Shown here piece by piece: positions 11,101 to 21,260 of a stretch of 64,000 nucleotides of DNA (position 1 is the first letter of the stretch; each line of letters starts with the position of its first letter). The DNA is taken from contig OY294048.1 in assembly GCA_958510825.1 (NCBI GenBank), positions 15,331,589 to 15,395,588 on the forward strand. Reading direction: 5' to 3'. The notes below the pieces were generated by a model, which saw only the letters and a list, made by a program, of their open reading frames with translations, made no database searches and had not been told where the DNA came from. The position numbers and the translations under genes were made by a program. Origin of the DNA: Brachypterus glaber (Eukaryota; Arthropoda; Insecta; Coleoptera; Kateretidae).

Positions 11101-11154
11101 ACAAGTAGAAGTATATAGTTGGTTGGTTTTAGTGCACAGTCCACGTACGTTTTA
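8150..11154 (-). mobile_element. 5'-truncated Jockey-type LINE
   Basis: The minus-strand element carries endonuclease and reverse transcriptase and ends in a (TAAA)n tail at about 8150-8172. The 5' end is cut inside the endonuclease at about 11150. A candidate target duplication TTTTAAAT is seen at both edges but overlaps low-complexity sequence. It has the same orientation as the surrounding SOWAH-like gene. Confidence 0.85.
8311..11151 (-). CDS. LINE ORF2 (AP endonuclease and reverse transcriptase), N-terminus missing
   Basis: The open frame runs from the truncated 5' edge at 11151, after an in-frame TAA at 11152-11154, to the stop at 8311. It starts NVRGLCTKTN, the usual first strand of the exonuclease-endonuclease-phosphatase domain. 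Endonuclease landmarks follow: LSETGL, RGGGVLIAV, GDFNAP and YHPPL. Most Jockey enzymes have Ser-Asp-His at the last motif; here the Asp is Tyr, so endonuclease activity is doubtful. Reverse transcriptase blocks are clear: NYRPISIINNFAKIFE, YTDFMKAFD, SGVPQGSNLGPLLF and the catalytic FADD. No RNase H domain follows, which fits the Jockey clade. The frame has no internal stop over about 946 codons, so the copy is fairly young. ORF1 (gag-like) is absent. Confidence 0.85.
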   Translation of the reverse strand, partial: NVRGLCTKTNQLYTSTCDTEYDIICLSETGLHDNILNSELLNNNYTIYRNDRNFIDLNCSRGGGVLIAVKNSSYNSTSLDFSNLFNICKYIDIVGCKITISNNFKMHIINVYIPPTSSMKKQVNQEELSNSPNNDIENFFDALSVYIANFEHTLILGDFNAPKFVDIKSNDRRNNIYRHFSNLCDLTQYNSILNIDNRLLDLVYSNVKCSINLDQLPFVNVDSYHPPLSISLDLDINIEKNFLNNQEHKTYNFKKADYVSIYNAFIEINWSFLDNINNSEIVCKQFYDKLYEVFDSHIPLNKSNKSSRQYPPWFNQEIINNIKSKDKMYRKYKKYSTNEYLLLFRELRSNLKRKIKIAYQKYMVEIENNIKEDPTSFWSYVQSKKARSRIPGVMHYENQQFNKPQDIVNAFAAYFSSVYIPSNPNNNYEQNEFLTNNTIKVDSISEEDIAKSIRKLKNKQTAGTDMIPSFLVKDCINVLTKPLKTIFNTILKTGIFPEIWKNSRIVPIFKSGNPSNICNYRPISIINNFAKIFESVLYDKIYYQVQPLLSPNQHGFMQKRSTVSNLSTFKQYVVEELDLAGQIDVIYTDFMKAFDQIDPHLLLHKLKILGFNDLLIFLFTSYLLNRRQFVFYKGFKSFIIFPSSGVPQGSNLGPLLFLLFINDLSLLLKCMHLLFADDLKIFLIIKSLLDCYFLQGQLQIVVDWCSKNSLNLNVSKCKCMTYTRKRGFINFDYNINNTLLGRVEEIKDLGVYFDTKLSFSKHINNLVKSSNRLLGFVIRNTKDFSSNYSLNLLYHSLIRSKLEYCSIIWYPHYDTDKKEVEGVQRRFLKYVCFKEDGRYPSQGTDHTALLLRFNLKSLEHRRKASSICILFKLLHNKLDCTYLLNKIEFLIPRANSRNELTFYTSRARTNILFISPIYIICSNFNDISELCDINFDTLRFILDNIN

Positions 11155-12440
11155 AATCACATAAAGGTAAGATCTTTGTTTTCTAATAAAAAAAAGTTTT
11201 TTTTTAATCTTTATAAAATATAGCTATGTGAACAGTTACTGTAGGTCATACGTTCAATATAGAACTTATTACCTACTGTTATATTTGACAGCCATGATTG
11301 TTTGTGAAGATTTTGTACTTGTTTTTGTGTGTAGTGTTCTGTTTTATGCACATTTTTTGTTGCACTGTGATAAAATCCAAACTAAATTTTTTTAGGGATT
11401 TTTTTTTGGGTTGGCATTGAAGACACAAATTTATGTTGTGTACCGGTGGCCATTCAAATGTTAACTCACTGAGGCTATGGAGCTTTTTTATCATAGGGCC
11501 ATTAATAGACAAGCTTTCATCAAAATATAAAAAATAAATAAATAAATTTATTCTGTACAGTTTGACATATAAGGTACTTAATTATTTTATTTGTAAACCG
11601 CCTAAGCCAGGCTTGTGTGCGCATTTACAAATAAAAAGAGTAATATGACATTATGATATATGATATACATAATAATGTTATGATATACATAACTGTAACA
11701 TAAATTAAATTTAGTTTTTATTATTTTTTTTTAATATCTGACAGAGATTAAAAAAAAAAGATATACATATACAAACATAAAAAAAATAATGGCAAACGAA
11801 ATAATATAGTGATAATAGCGACTTAAAACAACAAAGTTTTTCTTGTTTGAAAAACTTATAAGAACAAGCTTTTGCTAAATTTTTATTTGCATTGCGGATT
11901 GTATAAAAAACCAATTACTAAAAATGCAGCAATTTGCTTGGTTATTATCATATTATTATTTTTTCGTTCCTGACCGTAGCATCAATTAAAATACTAATTA
12001 GAAGCCACCGCTGTGAACCGGTCCCCCCTCTAGAATAGAGCAACGCCAGTGTCTCTAAAATAAGCTAAAAAACATGACAAAAGGTGACTAATAGCTCGCA
12101 ATCGCCCGAGGTATGGTTATTATCAATGTTAAGAGATAATCAAGAAAAATTCAAAAGCTTTTTATAAAAAAGAAAGTAGCAATCAGTTACTTTTTCTATA
12201 GATTACCTGCCTACATACTTTTGATAGACAATAAAAATACATTAACGTAAATACTAAGCCAAAGATGTTCAACTAATTAAATAAATCCCAGTTTGTTGTT
12301 TTTCTTTTTAATTGCAAATTCTTGATTAATCAAATTGAAGGACTTCTGGCAATAAGTAAATTAATTAACAAACAACATTCTTGTAGTTTTTTTTTCAATT
12401 TCCATATTATTATTTTATTACAAATTAGTGCACTATTATA
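11155..12440. other. Intronic sequence with a second LINE 3' end
   Basis: Around 11530-11640 the minus strand reads TACAGAATAAATTTATTT ending in a TTTA-type tail, the look of a heavily 5'-truncated LINE 3' UTR. The rest is AT-rich with no gene recognised. Confidence 0.45.
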
Positions 12441-12576
12441 CTGCCCTCTAAGCTAGAAAGAAGTAACCCCATTTGTTGCGTAGCGACGTTTTCAGGTTAA
12501 CTCTGATATAATAGATATTTTGAAAACACTGCTATTAACAAATGTTACTGTTAATGCTTTCTAGATTAGAGGGCAG
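12441..12576. mobile_element. TA-flanked MITE with CTGCCCTCTA ends
   Basis: CTGCCCTCTAAGCTAGAAAG at the left is inverted at the right (CTTTCTAGATTAGAGGGCAG). TA lies on both sides (12439-12440 and 12577-12578), consistent with Tc1/mariner-type insertion. 136 bp, no coding. Confidence 0.65.
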
Positions 12577-12756
12577 TATAGTTAATAACATTAACAGCTA
12601 TTATTTCAATCGATAGGAAGCCAACACTTTACAGCTGAAAAGTAAAAAAAAAACGAAAAAAAAAACATAAAATATTGATCCCTTATCGATTTTTGATTAA
12701 AAAACATAAATTAAAATAAATTATTTTAAATAAGTCCAGAATCTAGATACACATTA

Positions 12757-12870
12757 GGGTGGTTCAAAACAAAAAAGTTGGAATTTTTTGCTACTAATGG
12801 AGGATAAAGCTCATTTTGATGAGTAAATATCCCACAAAAAAAAAATAAAAAATATTGGAGTATATTTACC
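12757..12870 (+). repeat. Dispersed repeat starting GGGTGGTTCAAAAC
   Basis: Closely similar to 37997-38088, including GAGGATAAAGCTCATTTT. The class is not known. Confidence 0.55.
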
Positions 12871-13169
12871 ACTCCCTCACGGGGGTGCATGTTTTGGCAT
12901 ATTATCTTAGTGGGTTCAAAGTGATTTTAACTAAAATGCTCGCTACCTTAAAAATCCCTATTTAGGGATCGAATGTTGGTAAAAAATCCAAAAATAAAAA
13001 TAATCGCTTCCCCAAATTGGTGCGTTTTGTATAGTGGCATTTTGGCAGTTCACTTAGAAGTTCGGTTTACCTGTACATAGATCAACAAAAATTAATCAAG
13101 GTGCCATTTAAATACCATTCTAGCAAAAAGGTGACTTAGTGCCTTTTACTTGTAAGCCAAGGAAATTGT

Positions 13170-14046
13170 ATTTTTTTTTTTCGTATTAACAGCAACAAAT
13201 AATGTACAACTATGTTTTTTATCCCATCTTCTAGGACTTGCATGGTACGCCACTGCAACTGTTTATCAAATTATTAAAGTCTTTCTTATTGCCGCAGTTT
13301 TAATGAATATTTTCTTTTTTTATTTTTTTACTTTTTTACTTCTGGTTTAGGAGATATCAGGATTTTCCTGAAAGTTGTCATTTTTTCATTCAACTCAAAA
13401 AGTACTAAATCAGCAGAGTTTTTTATTTGAAGCTCATGTCTTTTACTTCTTCTTCTACAGTTTCTTCATCCCGGGGCAACTTTTTATTGCCGTCTGACGG
13501 AGGTTTAACGATGATTTCGCAGAACTGCCACTCCGTCCGGCGGCAGTTTTTCTTCTACTCAAGTTTTTCAAACCCAATTTATGTTTTTGATAAACTTGAA
13601 TAGAAGAAAAACGTAACTCGGTTAAGCTTCAAATTTAAAGCACAGCATCAATCAAATTCATGCAGTACTTTTTAAGTTAACTGAAAAAATGACAACTTTC
13701 AGGAAAATCCTGATATCTCCTAAACCAGAAGTAAAAATATAAAAAAATAAAAAATAAAATATTCATTAAAACTGCGGCAATAAGAATGACTTTAATAAGT
13801 TGATAAACAGTTGCAGTGGCGTACCATGCAAGTCCTAGAAGATGGGGTAAAAAACATAGTTATACATTATTTGTTGCTGTTAATACGAAAAAAAAAATTA
13901 ATCATTCTTAGAACAAATAAAAGTAGAGAATGTTTAAGCTTCAAAACATAAAAGAATCAGTCAAATCCATTAATTAGTTTTCGAAATATATGAATTTAAA
14001 AAATGTGAATTTTTTAGGTGTCCGGAATTTAATGCGCGGCAGTGTA
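13170..14046. mobile_element. Large foldback repeat with a second copy at 55463-55806
   Basis: The arms 13170-13406 and 13664-13898 are inverted copies of about 237 bp. The right arm continues to 14046 (ends GCGGCAGTGTA), and 13701-14046 matches 55463-55806 along its full length. The 257-bp spacer holds a smaller hairpin around TTTTTCTTCTACTCAAG. No transposase. The 3' edge is close to the exon at 14125-14214. Confidence 0.65.
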
Positions 14047-14124
14047 GAAAAAAAGTATACTTTTGCCAAAAGCTCTTCATTTTCTCCGTTGACTACTTTC
14101 GAAATAGCAACAAAAGGTACTTAC

Positions 14125-14214
14125 CGTTTTTCCGTTGACGTCCACCTTGTATTTTCCAGCGAACACTTTGACGATCTCGGCATTGCCATATTTAGCGCCC
14201 CAATGCAACACGGT
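14125..14214 (-). CDS. SOWAH: Internal ankyrin-repeat exon of the SOWAH-like gene
   Basis: The minus strand reads a pyrimidine tract ending TTCTTCTAG, 90 coding bases (30 codons), then GTAAGT. The peptide begins TVLHWGAKYGNAEIVKVFAG and ends near YKVDVNGKT. The T-x-LHW-x-AK-x-G start is characteristic of the first ankyrin repeat of SOWAH proteins. Phase 0 at the 3' end continues directly into GYTPLH of the exon at 2507-2579. Base composition and codon use are clearly different from the AT-rich surroundings. No earlier exon was recognised up to the end of the window. Confidence 0.82.
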
Positions 14215-14432
14215 CTAGAAGAAAAAAAAAATGACCAACAAAGTAAGTAAAAGCGATTTATCTCATTAATCGCTGCAGAATTTTCTCCAGTTTGATTTAT
14301 TGGTGGATCGTTCGGTTGAGAATCTCAACTTGAGATTATGGATATGCTAGGAAGGTACGTTTTTTGGATAATATTATATCTGTGGCTTGGTTCTAAAAGG
14401 TCACTTTTTCCGTATTTTGAGTGATACCGCAG

Positions 14433-14645
14433 GGGAGCGTTCAAGTATTACGTAACGCAAAATTTGGCCATTCTTTAAGCCTAGATCATTGTTAAAAACG
14501 TGATCCAATAAACATTTTATAAGTTTATAATTTTTTAAGTGTTACGTAACATTTTTACAGACACCCACCCTCTGTAACGCGGCGTAACGTTTTCGAGACC
14601 TACCCACCTCCCCCCTAGCGCGTTACGTAATGCTTGAACGCTCCC
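14433..14645. mobile_element. PIF/Harbinger-like MITE with CAG target duplication
   Basis: The ends are GGGAGCGTTCAAGTATTACG and its inverted copy. CAG stands immediately outside both ends (14430-14432, 14646-14648). It belongs to the family described at 43552-43699 but is longer (213 bp). Confidence 0.75.
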
Positions 14646-14663
14646 CAGAACAATTTTTTTTAG

Positions 14664-14664
14664 A

Positions 14665-14698
<34 letters not shown>
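14664..14698. repeat. (TA)n microsatellite
   Basis: Uninterrupted TA dinucleotides over about 35 bp. Confidence 0.9.
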
Positions 14699-14699
<1 letters not shown>

Positions 14700-15427
14700 C
14701 CTAAAAAAGCCAATGTCAGTGCTTGTGAGATAAATGTAGACTTTAAGCGACAAGGGCCGGTTTCTGTTTAACTGGTAAAACGGTCAATGTTTGACTTAGT
14801 GAATCCGTTCAAAATTTTTGACATTTGCCCTTTTAGAAACACGCCTCGGATATAATCTACTGAAAAAATATATCTCGTTGTGGCAACCTGATTTTAGAGA
14901 TCCGGTAAGCACAACATATTGTCTTGCGACCCTTACCAGATTTCTGGTTTTGGCAATCGGAAAAATAGCTATAGTTGTTTCGTATTTAACTATTGATCTG
15001 ACTGCCCCAACCAGATGTTTTTTCAGTTTTCCAAAAAAAAAATCTTTTCTGAAAAACGAAAAATATTTGAAAAAATAAATAAAAAATAGTTTTTATCCCT
15101 TTTAAGCCCCTTAGCCCACACGCCGATATTTACCAAAAGTACAAAAAAAAAACTTTTTTGGGGAAAGTAAAGTAAAAAAAGTAATGCTAAAATAGTCAAA
15201 AATTCCAAAACCCTTCATTTAACTAGGTACATTCCAAATTTTAACTTTTTTATACCCAGGTATCAAATATGAAACGAACCAAATGTTAAAAAAATATCTT
15301 TAACTTCTGGGACCTTATTTCAGGTATTTTGTACCATATTTTTGTTTGCTTGACCATTTTCATGTATGTTTTAATACCTGTGGTGTTTATATATCTACAT
15401 TACCTACTGTGTTAGATAAAAAAAATA
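14699..15427. other. AT-rich sequence, nothing recognised
   Basis: No convincing gene or repeat. A short inverted pair of A/T-rich runs occurs near 15010-15180. Confidence 0.4.
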
Positions 15428-15650
15428 CACAGAAAAAAATATTCTCTTAAATCAAGAATATGTGATTTGGATATAACCAAGAGAATATATTCTCCTTTAC
15501 TTTAAATATGAAAGTATAAGAATATGGTATGCTTGAAAGGAGAATATATTCTCAAATATGAAAGGACAAGAATATGGTATGCATAGAAGAATATATTCTT
15601 TGTTATATACCAATCACCATATTCTTGATTTAAGACAATATTTTTCTGTG
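15428..15650. mobile_element. MITE with CACAGAAAAAAATATTC ends
   Basis: The left end CACAGAAAAAAATATTCTC is inverted at the right end (AATATTTTTCTGTG), and the similarity continues for about 48 bp including AAATCAAGAATATG. Left flank is TA and right flank TG, so a mariner-type TA duplication is possible but not exact. The body has repeated GAGAATATATTCTC motifs. Confidence 0.65.
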
Positions 15651-16181
15651 TGTACTTTGTGTTGTATGCTTAATTTTTTATAAAGACAAAATTATAAAAT
15701 AAATACATTTTTTTCCGCACCACGTATAAAAACTAATACGCGTAGGACACGTCGTCAGTTAAAAAAAAAGGACAAACACATACGTTCAAAAATATGTGGG
15801 CACACGATTGCCCGAACAGATATGTCTTGTATCTGATAACGAAAGAACACAGGGGTTATGTGTCGAACAGGGTCATAATTCTGCGTTTGTAACAAGAGAT
15901 AAAATATGGCTGACAACGAGTGAAAAAATTAAAATACTAGTTAACATAGCATTTAATTATATTATTAACTTTTTACTGAAAGAACCCCGCTAAAAATAGT
16001 GACGTGGCTTTCTTTTTGCATAAGCGAATATTAAGTACAAGCTGCGCAACGGCGATTGCAAAAACGTCGCGAATTCAAGAAGGATACTTTCTGAGTTATG
16101 TACACTATTTTTCCTACAACACCAAAACAATGTAATTATTATTATTTTATTTTTAATCAAAATTATAAAAATATTAATTAA

Positions 16182-16323
16182 ATATTCCATCAATTTATTT
16201 TCTAATCATCGTACAGAGTGATATTGGTAGACTCTTGGTACTGAAGAGGGCCAGTAGCCCGAAACCAGTCTACCTACCAATACCACTCTGTACGATGATT
16301 GGAAAATAGATTAATGGAATATT
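16182..16323 (+). ncRNA. Hammerhead ribozyme-like motif inside a near-perfect palindrome
   Basis: Long arms (16182-16235 and 16268-16323) flank a core on the plus strand: CTGAAGA (16241-16247), stem II GGGC/GCCC with loop CAGTA, GAAAC, and a GTC (16268-16270) followed by TACC that pairs with GGTA (16237-16240). Stem III is very short here (CCAG in place of CTGTCAG in the copies at 43.3 and 43.8 kb). The flanking arm is an inverted copy of the sequence that follows the motif at 43.3 kb. Such minimal hammerheads are known from Penelope-like elements; activity is inferred only. Confidence 0.6.
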
Positions 16324-16539
16324 AAAATTATAAATATTTACAATAAATATTATTTTGTTTAAATAAAGATAAATTAAATTATTATTTTTTAATATTAAGA
16401 TATTAAAATTAAGTAACTAAAAAAATCCAGTACTTCACAAAAAAATAAATAATCTAGCCGCAGTTGTGCTAAAATTTTCGAACCTGAATAAATCAATTCA
16501 AATTTACCTTGGTCTCTTGTATAATTCACAGGGCCATAA
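16324..16539. other. AT-rich, nothing recognised
   Basis: A/T runs only. Confidence 0.4.
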
Positions 16540-17020
16540 CCAAAAAAAAAATAAATCTAGGGGGGTCTTAGCCCCCAGGGTGGCACCCTAAAAAAAATCT
16601 TTGTCCCTGACAGTTTTAACCAAAACTTGGCACCCCTACAAAAATAAATTGGCGCCCAAAAAATACCCTCATGAAAATAAGCTTTGTCCCTGACGGTTTC
16701 TCCAAACTTAGCGCCCCTGCAAAAAAAATGGCGCTCCAAAAATGACCTTCAAGAAAAACCGTTTGTCCCTGCCGACGGTTTCTACCAAACTTGACGCCCC
16801 TGCAAACAAAAATTGGCGTCCTAAAATTGTTACCTTTAAGAAAAAAACCTTCGTCCCTGACGGTTTCTGCCAAACTTGGCACTCCTTCAAAATAAATTGG
16901 CGCCCAAAAATATACCCTCAGGAAATCAGGAAAATAAGCTTTGTCCCTGACGTTTTCTACCAAACCTGGCGCCCCTGCAAAAAAAATTGGCGCCCAAGGG
17001 GGGGGCTCAAATCAAGACCA
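16540..17020. repeat. Irregular 80-90-bp tandem repeat with GTCCCTGACGGTTT motif
   Basis: The phrase TTGTCCCTGAC recurs at about 16601, 16684, 16763, 16851 and 16941, alternating with TTGGCGCCC and CCCTACAAAA phrases. The same repeat, with the same edge (AGGGCCRTAACCA...GGGTGGCACCCT), occurs at 35533-35840. Open frames here are by-products of the repeat. The edge CAGGGCCRTAACC looks like a hAT-type terminus, but no matching opposite end was identified. Confidence 0.6.
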
Positions 17021-17056
17021 GGGGAAGCTTTTCCTAAGATATCGTGGATAAAGACA

Positions 17057-17121
17057 GACCGACCAATCGACCAACCGACCGACCGACAGACAGACAGACC
17101 GACCGACAGACAAACAGACAT
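17057..17121. repeat. (GACC)/(GACA) tetranucleotide microsatellite
   Basis: Runs of ACCGACCGACCGACAGACAG. Similar tetranucleotide tracts sit in repeats at 23366-23402, 23853-23890, 38766-38800 and 42305-42325. Confidence 0.85.
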
Positions 17122-17739
17122 CATGTTTTTTGTTGCTTATTTTGATTTTTTTCTCGACGTTTCAAGAAAAAATAAGATGATTTAAGCAAAAAAAAATTGA
17201 TTCTTTTCACAATATATACTTTATAAGTAGCTTTGTTAGAAAAGCAAAAAGTACAGAAAAGCAAAAAGTATAGAAAAGCACAAAGTAAAGTTTTAAAACT
17301 ACAATTGCGCCTTCGCCAAAATTGCAAATATTTTTTATTATTTGGCCAGTACCTCATTAAAAATCCCCGATTATAATCGGGGCACTATACTGCCACAATT
17401 TAAAATAAGTAAAGTGACTGTTTAACTTTTGTTATTACTTTACCCTGCGTTGTGGAACGTAGGGTAGTTTTTTTTTCATTTAGACTAGAACTATTAAAAA
17501 AAAAACAATTAAAAAATACAAAAAATATGTAAATATGCATATAATATGGGCATATATTATGATTAATAGCAATAACACAGGGCCACACTACTTCAGTAGT
17601 TTTTCGGGTGTTTTTTAAGGTTATGTCAAAATCCTGACGTGTAAGGGCTAAACGGGTTGCGGATTCAGTTTCAGCGGGAAAAAATACATAGGAATATCAT
17701 ATTGGAATCCAAGACTTTTTTTTTGTAGGCCTGTGGGCA
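17122..17739. other. Flank of the satellite array, nothing recognised
   Basis: AT-rich. Two copies of an AAAGCAAAAAGTA phrase near 17240-17285. Confidence 0.4.
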
Positions 17740-20560
17740 TTTCTTATGAAATGCAAAATAACAGCAAATCTGTCTTATACAAATCAGTAGTTACGAACAT
17801 AAATAGGCAAATCTCTCCTGCACACACCAGCATAAATAATCTAAAGTAGTCTTGTTCGCTTAAACGTTAATTACACATTCAAATATGAACTTACGTAATG
17901 GTTAAATTGCTCCATATTAATTTAAGATCGGCAATACAAGCCACAAGTGTCGTCCGGATGATAAATCGCCCGAACTTATCCGCACTGTTAAAAATAAACT
18001 AAAACGGCCAATTGATAAAATCAAACATAAAAATTTGAATTATTTTTGAAAACTTGAAACGCAAAATAGGTTATTATTTTTTTCCTCATTTTCTTCAACA
18101 TTTCTTATGGTATGCGACATAACAGCAAATCTGCGCTAGTCAAATCGGTAGCTAGCAACATATGTAAATAGGCAAATCTGGCCTGATCACAACACCATAA
18201 ATAATCTAAGGTAGTCTTGTTCGCTTAAACGTTAATTACACATTCACAAATGAACTTACGTAATGGTTATATTTCTCCATATTTATTTAAGATCGGCAAT
18301 ACAAGCCACGAGTGTCGTCCGGATGATAAAGCGCCCCATCTTATCCGCACTGTTGAAAATAAACTAAAACGGCCAATTGATAAAATCAAACATAAAAATT
18401 TGAATTATTTTTGAAAACTTGAAACGCAAAATAGGTTATTATTTTTTTCCTCATTTTCTTCAACATTTCTTATGGTATGCGACATAACAGCAAATCTGCG
18501 CTAGTCAAATCAGTAGCTGGCAACATAAATAGACAAATCTGGCCTGCTCACAACAGCATAAATAATCTAAAGTAGTCTTGTTCGCTTAAACGTTAATTAC
18601 ACGTTCGCAAATGAACTTACGTAATGTTTAAATTGCTCCATATTAATTTAAGATCGGCAATACAAGCCACTAGTGTCGTCCGGATGATAAATCGCCCCAA
18701 CTTATCCGCACTGTTGAAAAGAAACTAAAACGGCGAACTGATAAAATCAAACATAAAAATTTGCATTATTTTTGAAAACTTGAAACGCAAAAGCAATAGG
18801 TTATTAATTTTTTCTTTATTTTCTTCCACATTTCTTATGGTATGCGAAATAACAGCAAATCTAGTCAAATCGGTAGCTAGCAACATATGTAAATAGGCAA
18901 ATCTGGCCTGATCACAACACCATAAATAACCTAAGGTAGTCTTGTTCGCTTAAACGTTAATTACACGTTCGCAAATGAACTTACGTAATGTTTAAATTGC
19001 TCCATATTTATTTAAGATCGGCAATACAAGCCACTAGTGTCGTCCGGATGATAAATTGCCCCAACTTATCCGCACTGTTGAAAAAAAACTAAAACGGCGA
19101 ACTGATAAAATCAAACATAAAAATTTGCATTATTTTTGAAAACTTGAAACGCAAAAGCAATAGGTTATTAATTTTTTCTTTATTTTCTTCCACATTTCTT
19201 ATGGTATGCGAAATAACAGCAAATCTAGTCAAATCGGTAGCTAGCAACATATGTAAATAGGCAAATCTGGCCTGATCACAACACCATAAATAATCTAAGG
19301 TAGTCATGTTCGCTTAAACGTTAATTACACATTCACAAATGAACTTACGTAATGGTTATATTTCTCCATATTTATTTAAGATCGGCAATATAAGCCACGA
19401 GTGTCGTCCGGATGATAAAGCGCCCCAACTTATCCGCACTGTTGAAAATAAACTAAAACGGCCAATTGATAAAATCAAACATAAAAATTTGAATTATTTT
19501 TGAAAACTTGAAACACAAAATAGGTTATTATTTTTTTCCTCATTTTCTTCAACATTTCTTATGGTTTGCGACATAACAGCAAATCTGCGCTAGTCAAATC
19601 AGTAGCTGGCAACATAAATAGACAAATCTGGCCTGCTCACAACAGCATAAATAATCTAAAGTAGTCTTGTTCGCTTAAACGTTAATTACACGTTCGCAAA
19701 TGAACTTACGTAATGTTTAAATTGCTCCATATTAATTTAAGATCGGCAATACAAGCCACTAGTGTCGTCCGGATGATAAATCGCCCCAACTTATCCGCAC
19801 TGTTGGAAAGAAACTAAAACGGCGAACTGATAAAATCAAACATAAAAATTTGCATTATTTTTGAAAACTTGAAACGCAAAAGCAATAGGTTATTAATTTT
19901 TTCTTTATATTCTTCCACATTTCTTATGGTATGCGAAATAACAGCAAATCTAGTCAAATCGGTAGCTAGCAACATATGTAAATAGGAAAATCTGGCCTGA
20001 TCACAACACCATAAATAACCTAAGGTAGTCTTGTTCGCTTAAACGTTAATTACACATTCACAAATGAACTTACGTAATGGTTATATTTCTCCATATTTAT
20101 TTAAGATCGGCAATACAAGCCACGAGTGTCGTCCGGATGATAAAACGCCCCATCTTATCCGCACTGTTGAAAATAAACTAAAACGGCCAATTGATAAAAT
20201 CAAACATAAAAATTTGAATTATTTTTGAAAACTTGAAACGCAAAATAGGTTATTATTTTTTTCCTCATTTTCTTCAACATTTCTTATGGTATGCGACATA
20301 ACAGCAAATCTGCGCTAGTCAAATCAGTAGCTGGCAACATAAATAGACAAATCTGGCCTGCTCACAACAGCATAAATAATCTAAAGTAGTCTTGTTCGCT
20401 TAAACGTTAATTACACGTTCGCAAATGAACTTACGTAATGTTTAAATTGCTCCATATTAATTTAAGATCGGCAATACAAGCCACAAGTGTCGTCCGGATG
20501 ATAAATCGCCACAATTTATCCGCACTGGCGTTGTTGAAAATAAATTAAAACGGCCGATGT
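17740..20560 (+). repeat. Satellite array, about 7.8 copies of a 360-365-bp monomer
   Basis: The landmark TTTCTTATGG..ATGCG falls at 17740, 18101, 18466, 18831, 19195, 19555, 19920 and 20280, giving steps of 361, 365, 365, 364, 360, 365 and 360 bp. Each monomer also carries AACTTACGTAATG and GTGTCGTCCGGATGATAAA. Two variant types alternate: one with CATATGTAAATAGG, GGTTATATTTCTCC and AAATAGGTTATTATTTT; the other with CATAAATAGACAAATC, GTTTAAATTGCTCC and AAAGCAATAGG. Types run A-like, A, B, A/B mosaic, A, B, A, B. The first copy and the end of the last are the most divergent, as expected at array edges. No transposon ends were seen. Confidence 0.9.
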
Positions 20561-20779
20561 ATGCAATCAGATTTCGTACTCGACACTTAATTTATGTTCC
20601 AATTTAATTATGTTCAACGTTTCAAATTTACTTTCTACAGGGTGCTACCAGCCAGGGACCCGCCTCTCGCAACTACGTATCGTTTCAATGAGATATTTCC
20701 ACATTCCCCATGTCTGCTTTGAATTAAAGTCACACTGAAAAATCTGTTTTAGTAATTATTAACAAAGGTTTACCAATCT
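20561..20779. other. Right flank of the satellite array
   Basis: A pyrimidine-rich TACTTTCTACAG at about 20629-20640 is followed by an open frame of 27 codons (plus strand). It matches no known protein and was not called a gene. Confidence 0.3.
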
Positions 20780-21260
20780 TCAGGGCCGGGTATAGGCATT
20801 TTCGTTGGGGGTGTGACTGGCAAAAGTGCCGAATAAGAAAAAAAAATACCGAATAAGGATCGCCTTCTAAAAATTATAGAAAAAAGCTTTAACCCAAACG
20901 GAAATTTTTGATGACTAAAAAGGCCCTCACCCCCCAAAGTTGCCAAATGAATCAAAGACTTGCCGAAAAACTTTTCCTACGAAAAAAAGCTTTATCCCTG
21001 ATGGAAATTTTTAATGACTAAAAAAGGCCCTCACACCCCAAAATTTCCAATTCCAAATGAATCAAAGATTTGCCGAAAAACTTTTCATACGAAAAAAAGC
21101 TTTATCCCTGCAAATTTTTGATGACTAAAAAAAGTTCCCGAATGGCTGAATCATTATTTCCGCAAACTTTTCCTACGAAAGCTTTCAAGCTTTCTCCCTA
21201 ACGGAAAATTTTAATGACTTAAAAAAAGGTCCTCATCTCCAAAATTTTCCGACTGGAAAA
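20780..21260. repeat. Irregular repeat with GCTTTATCCCTG and AAATTTTTGATGACTAAAAA phrases
   Basis: Starts CAGGGCCGGGTATAGG. The block (CCTACGAAAAAAAGC..., then CTGATGG..., then GACTAAAAAAGGCCCTCA) is repeated about four times with changing length. A cognate block lies at 54490-54790. It resembles the 16540-17020 repeat in layout but not in sequence. Confidence 0.55.

Noticed and set aside
16557..17185. Several overlapping open frames rich in FCRGAKF and GTK words
   Set aside because: They follow the phase of the GTCCCTGAC/GGCGCCC irregular repeat on both strands; the repeat explains them.
20629..20730. Possible plus-strand 3' splice site and 27-codon exon
   Set aside because: No donor partner or known protein; it borders a satellite array and is too short to support.
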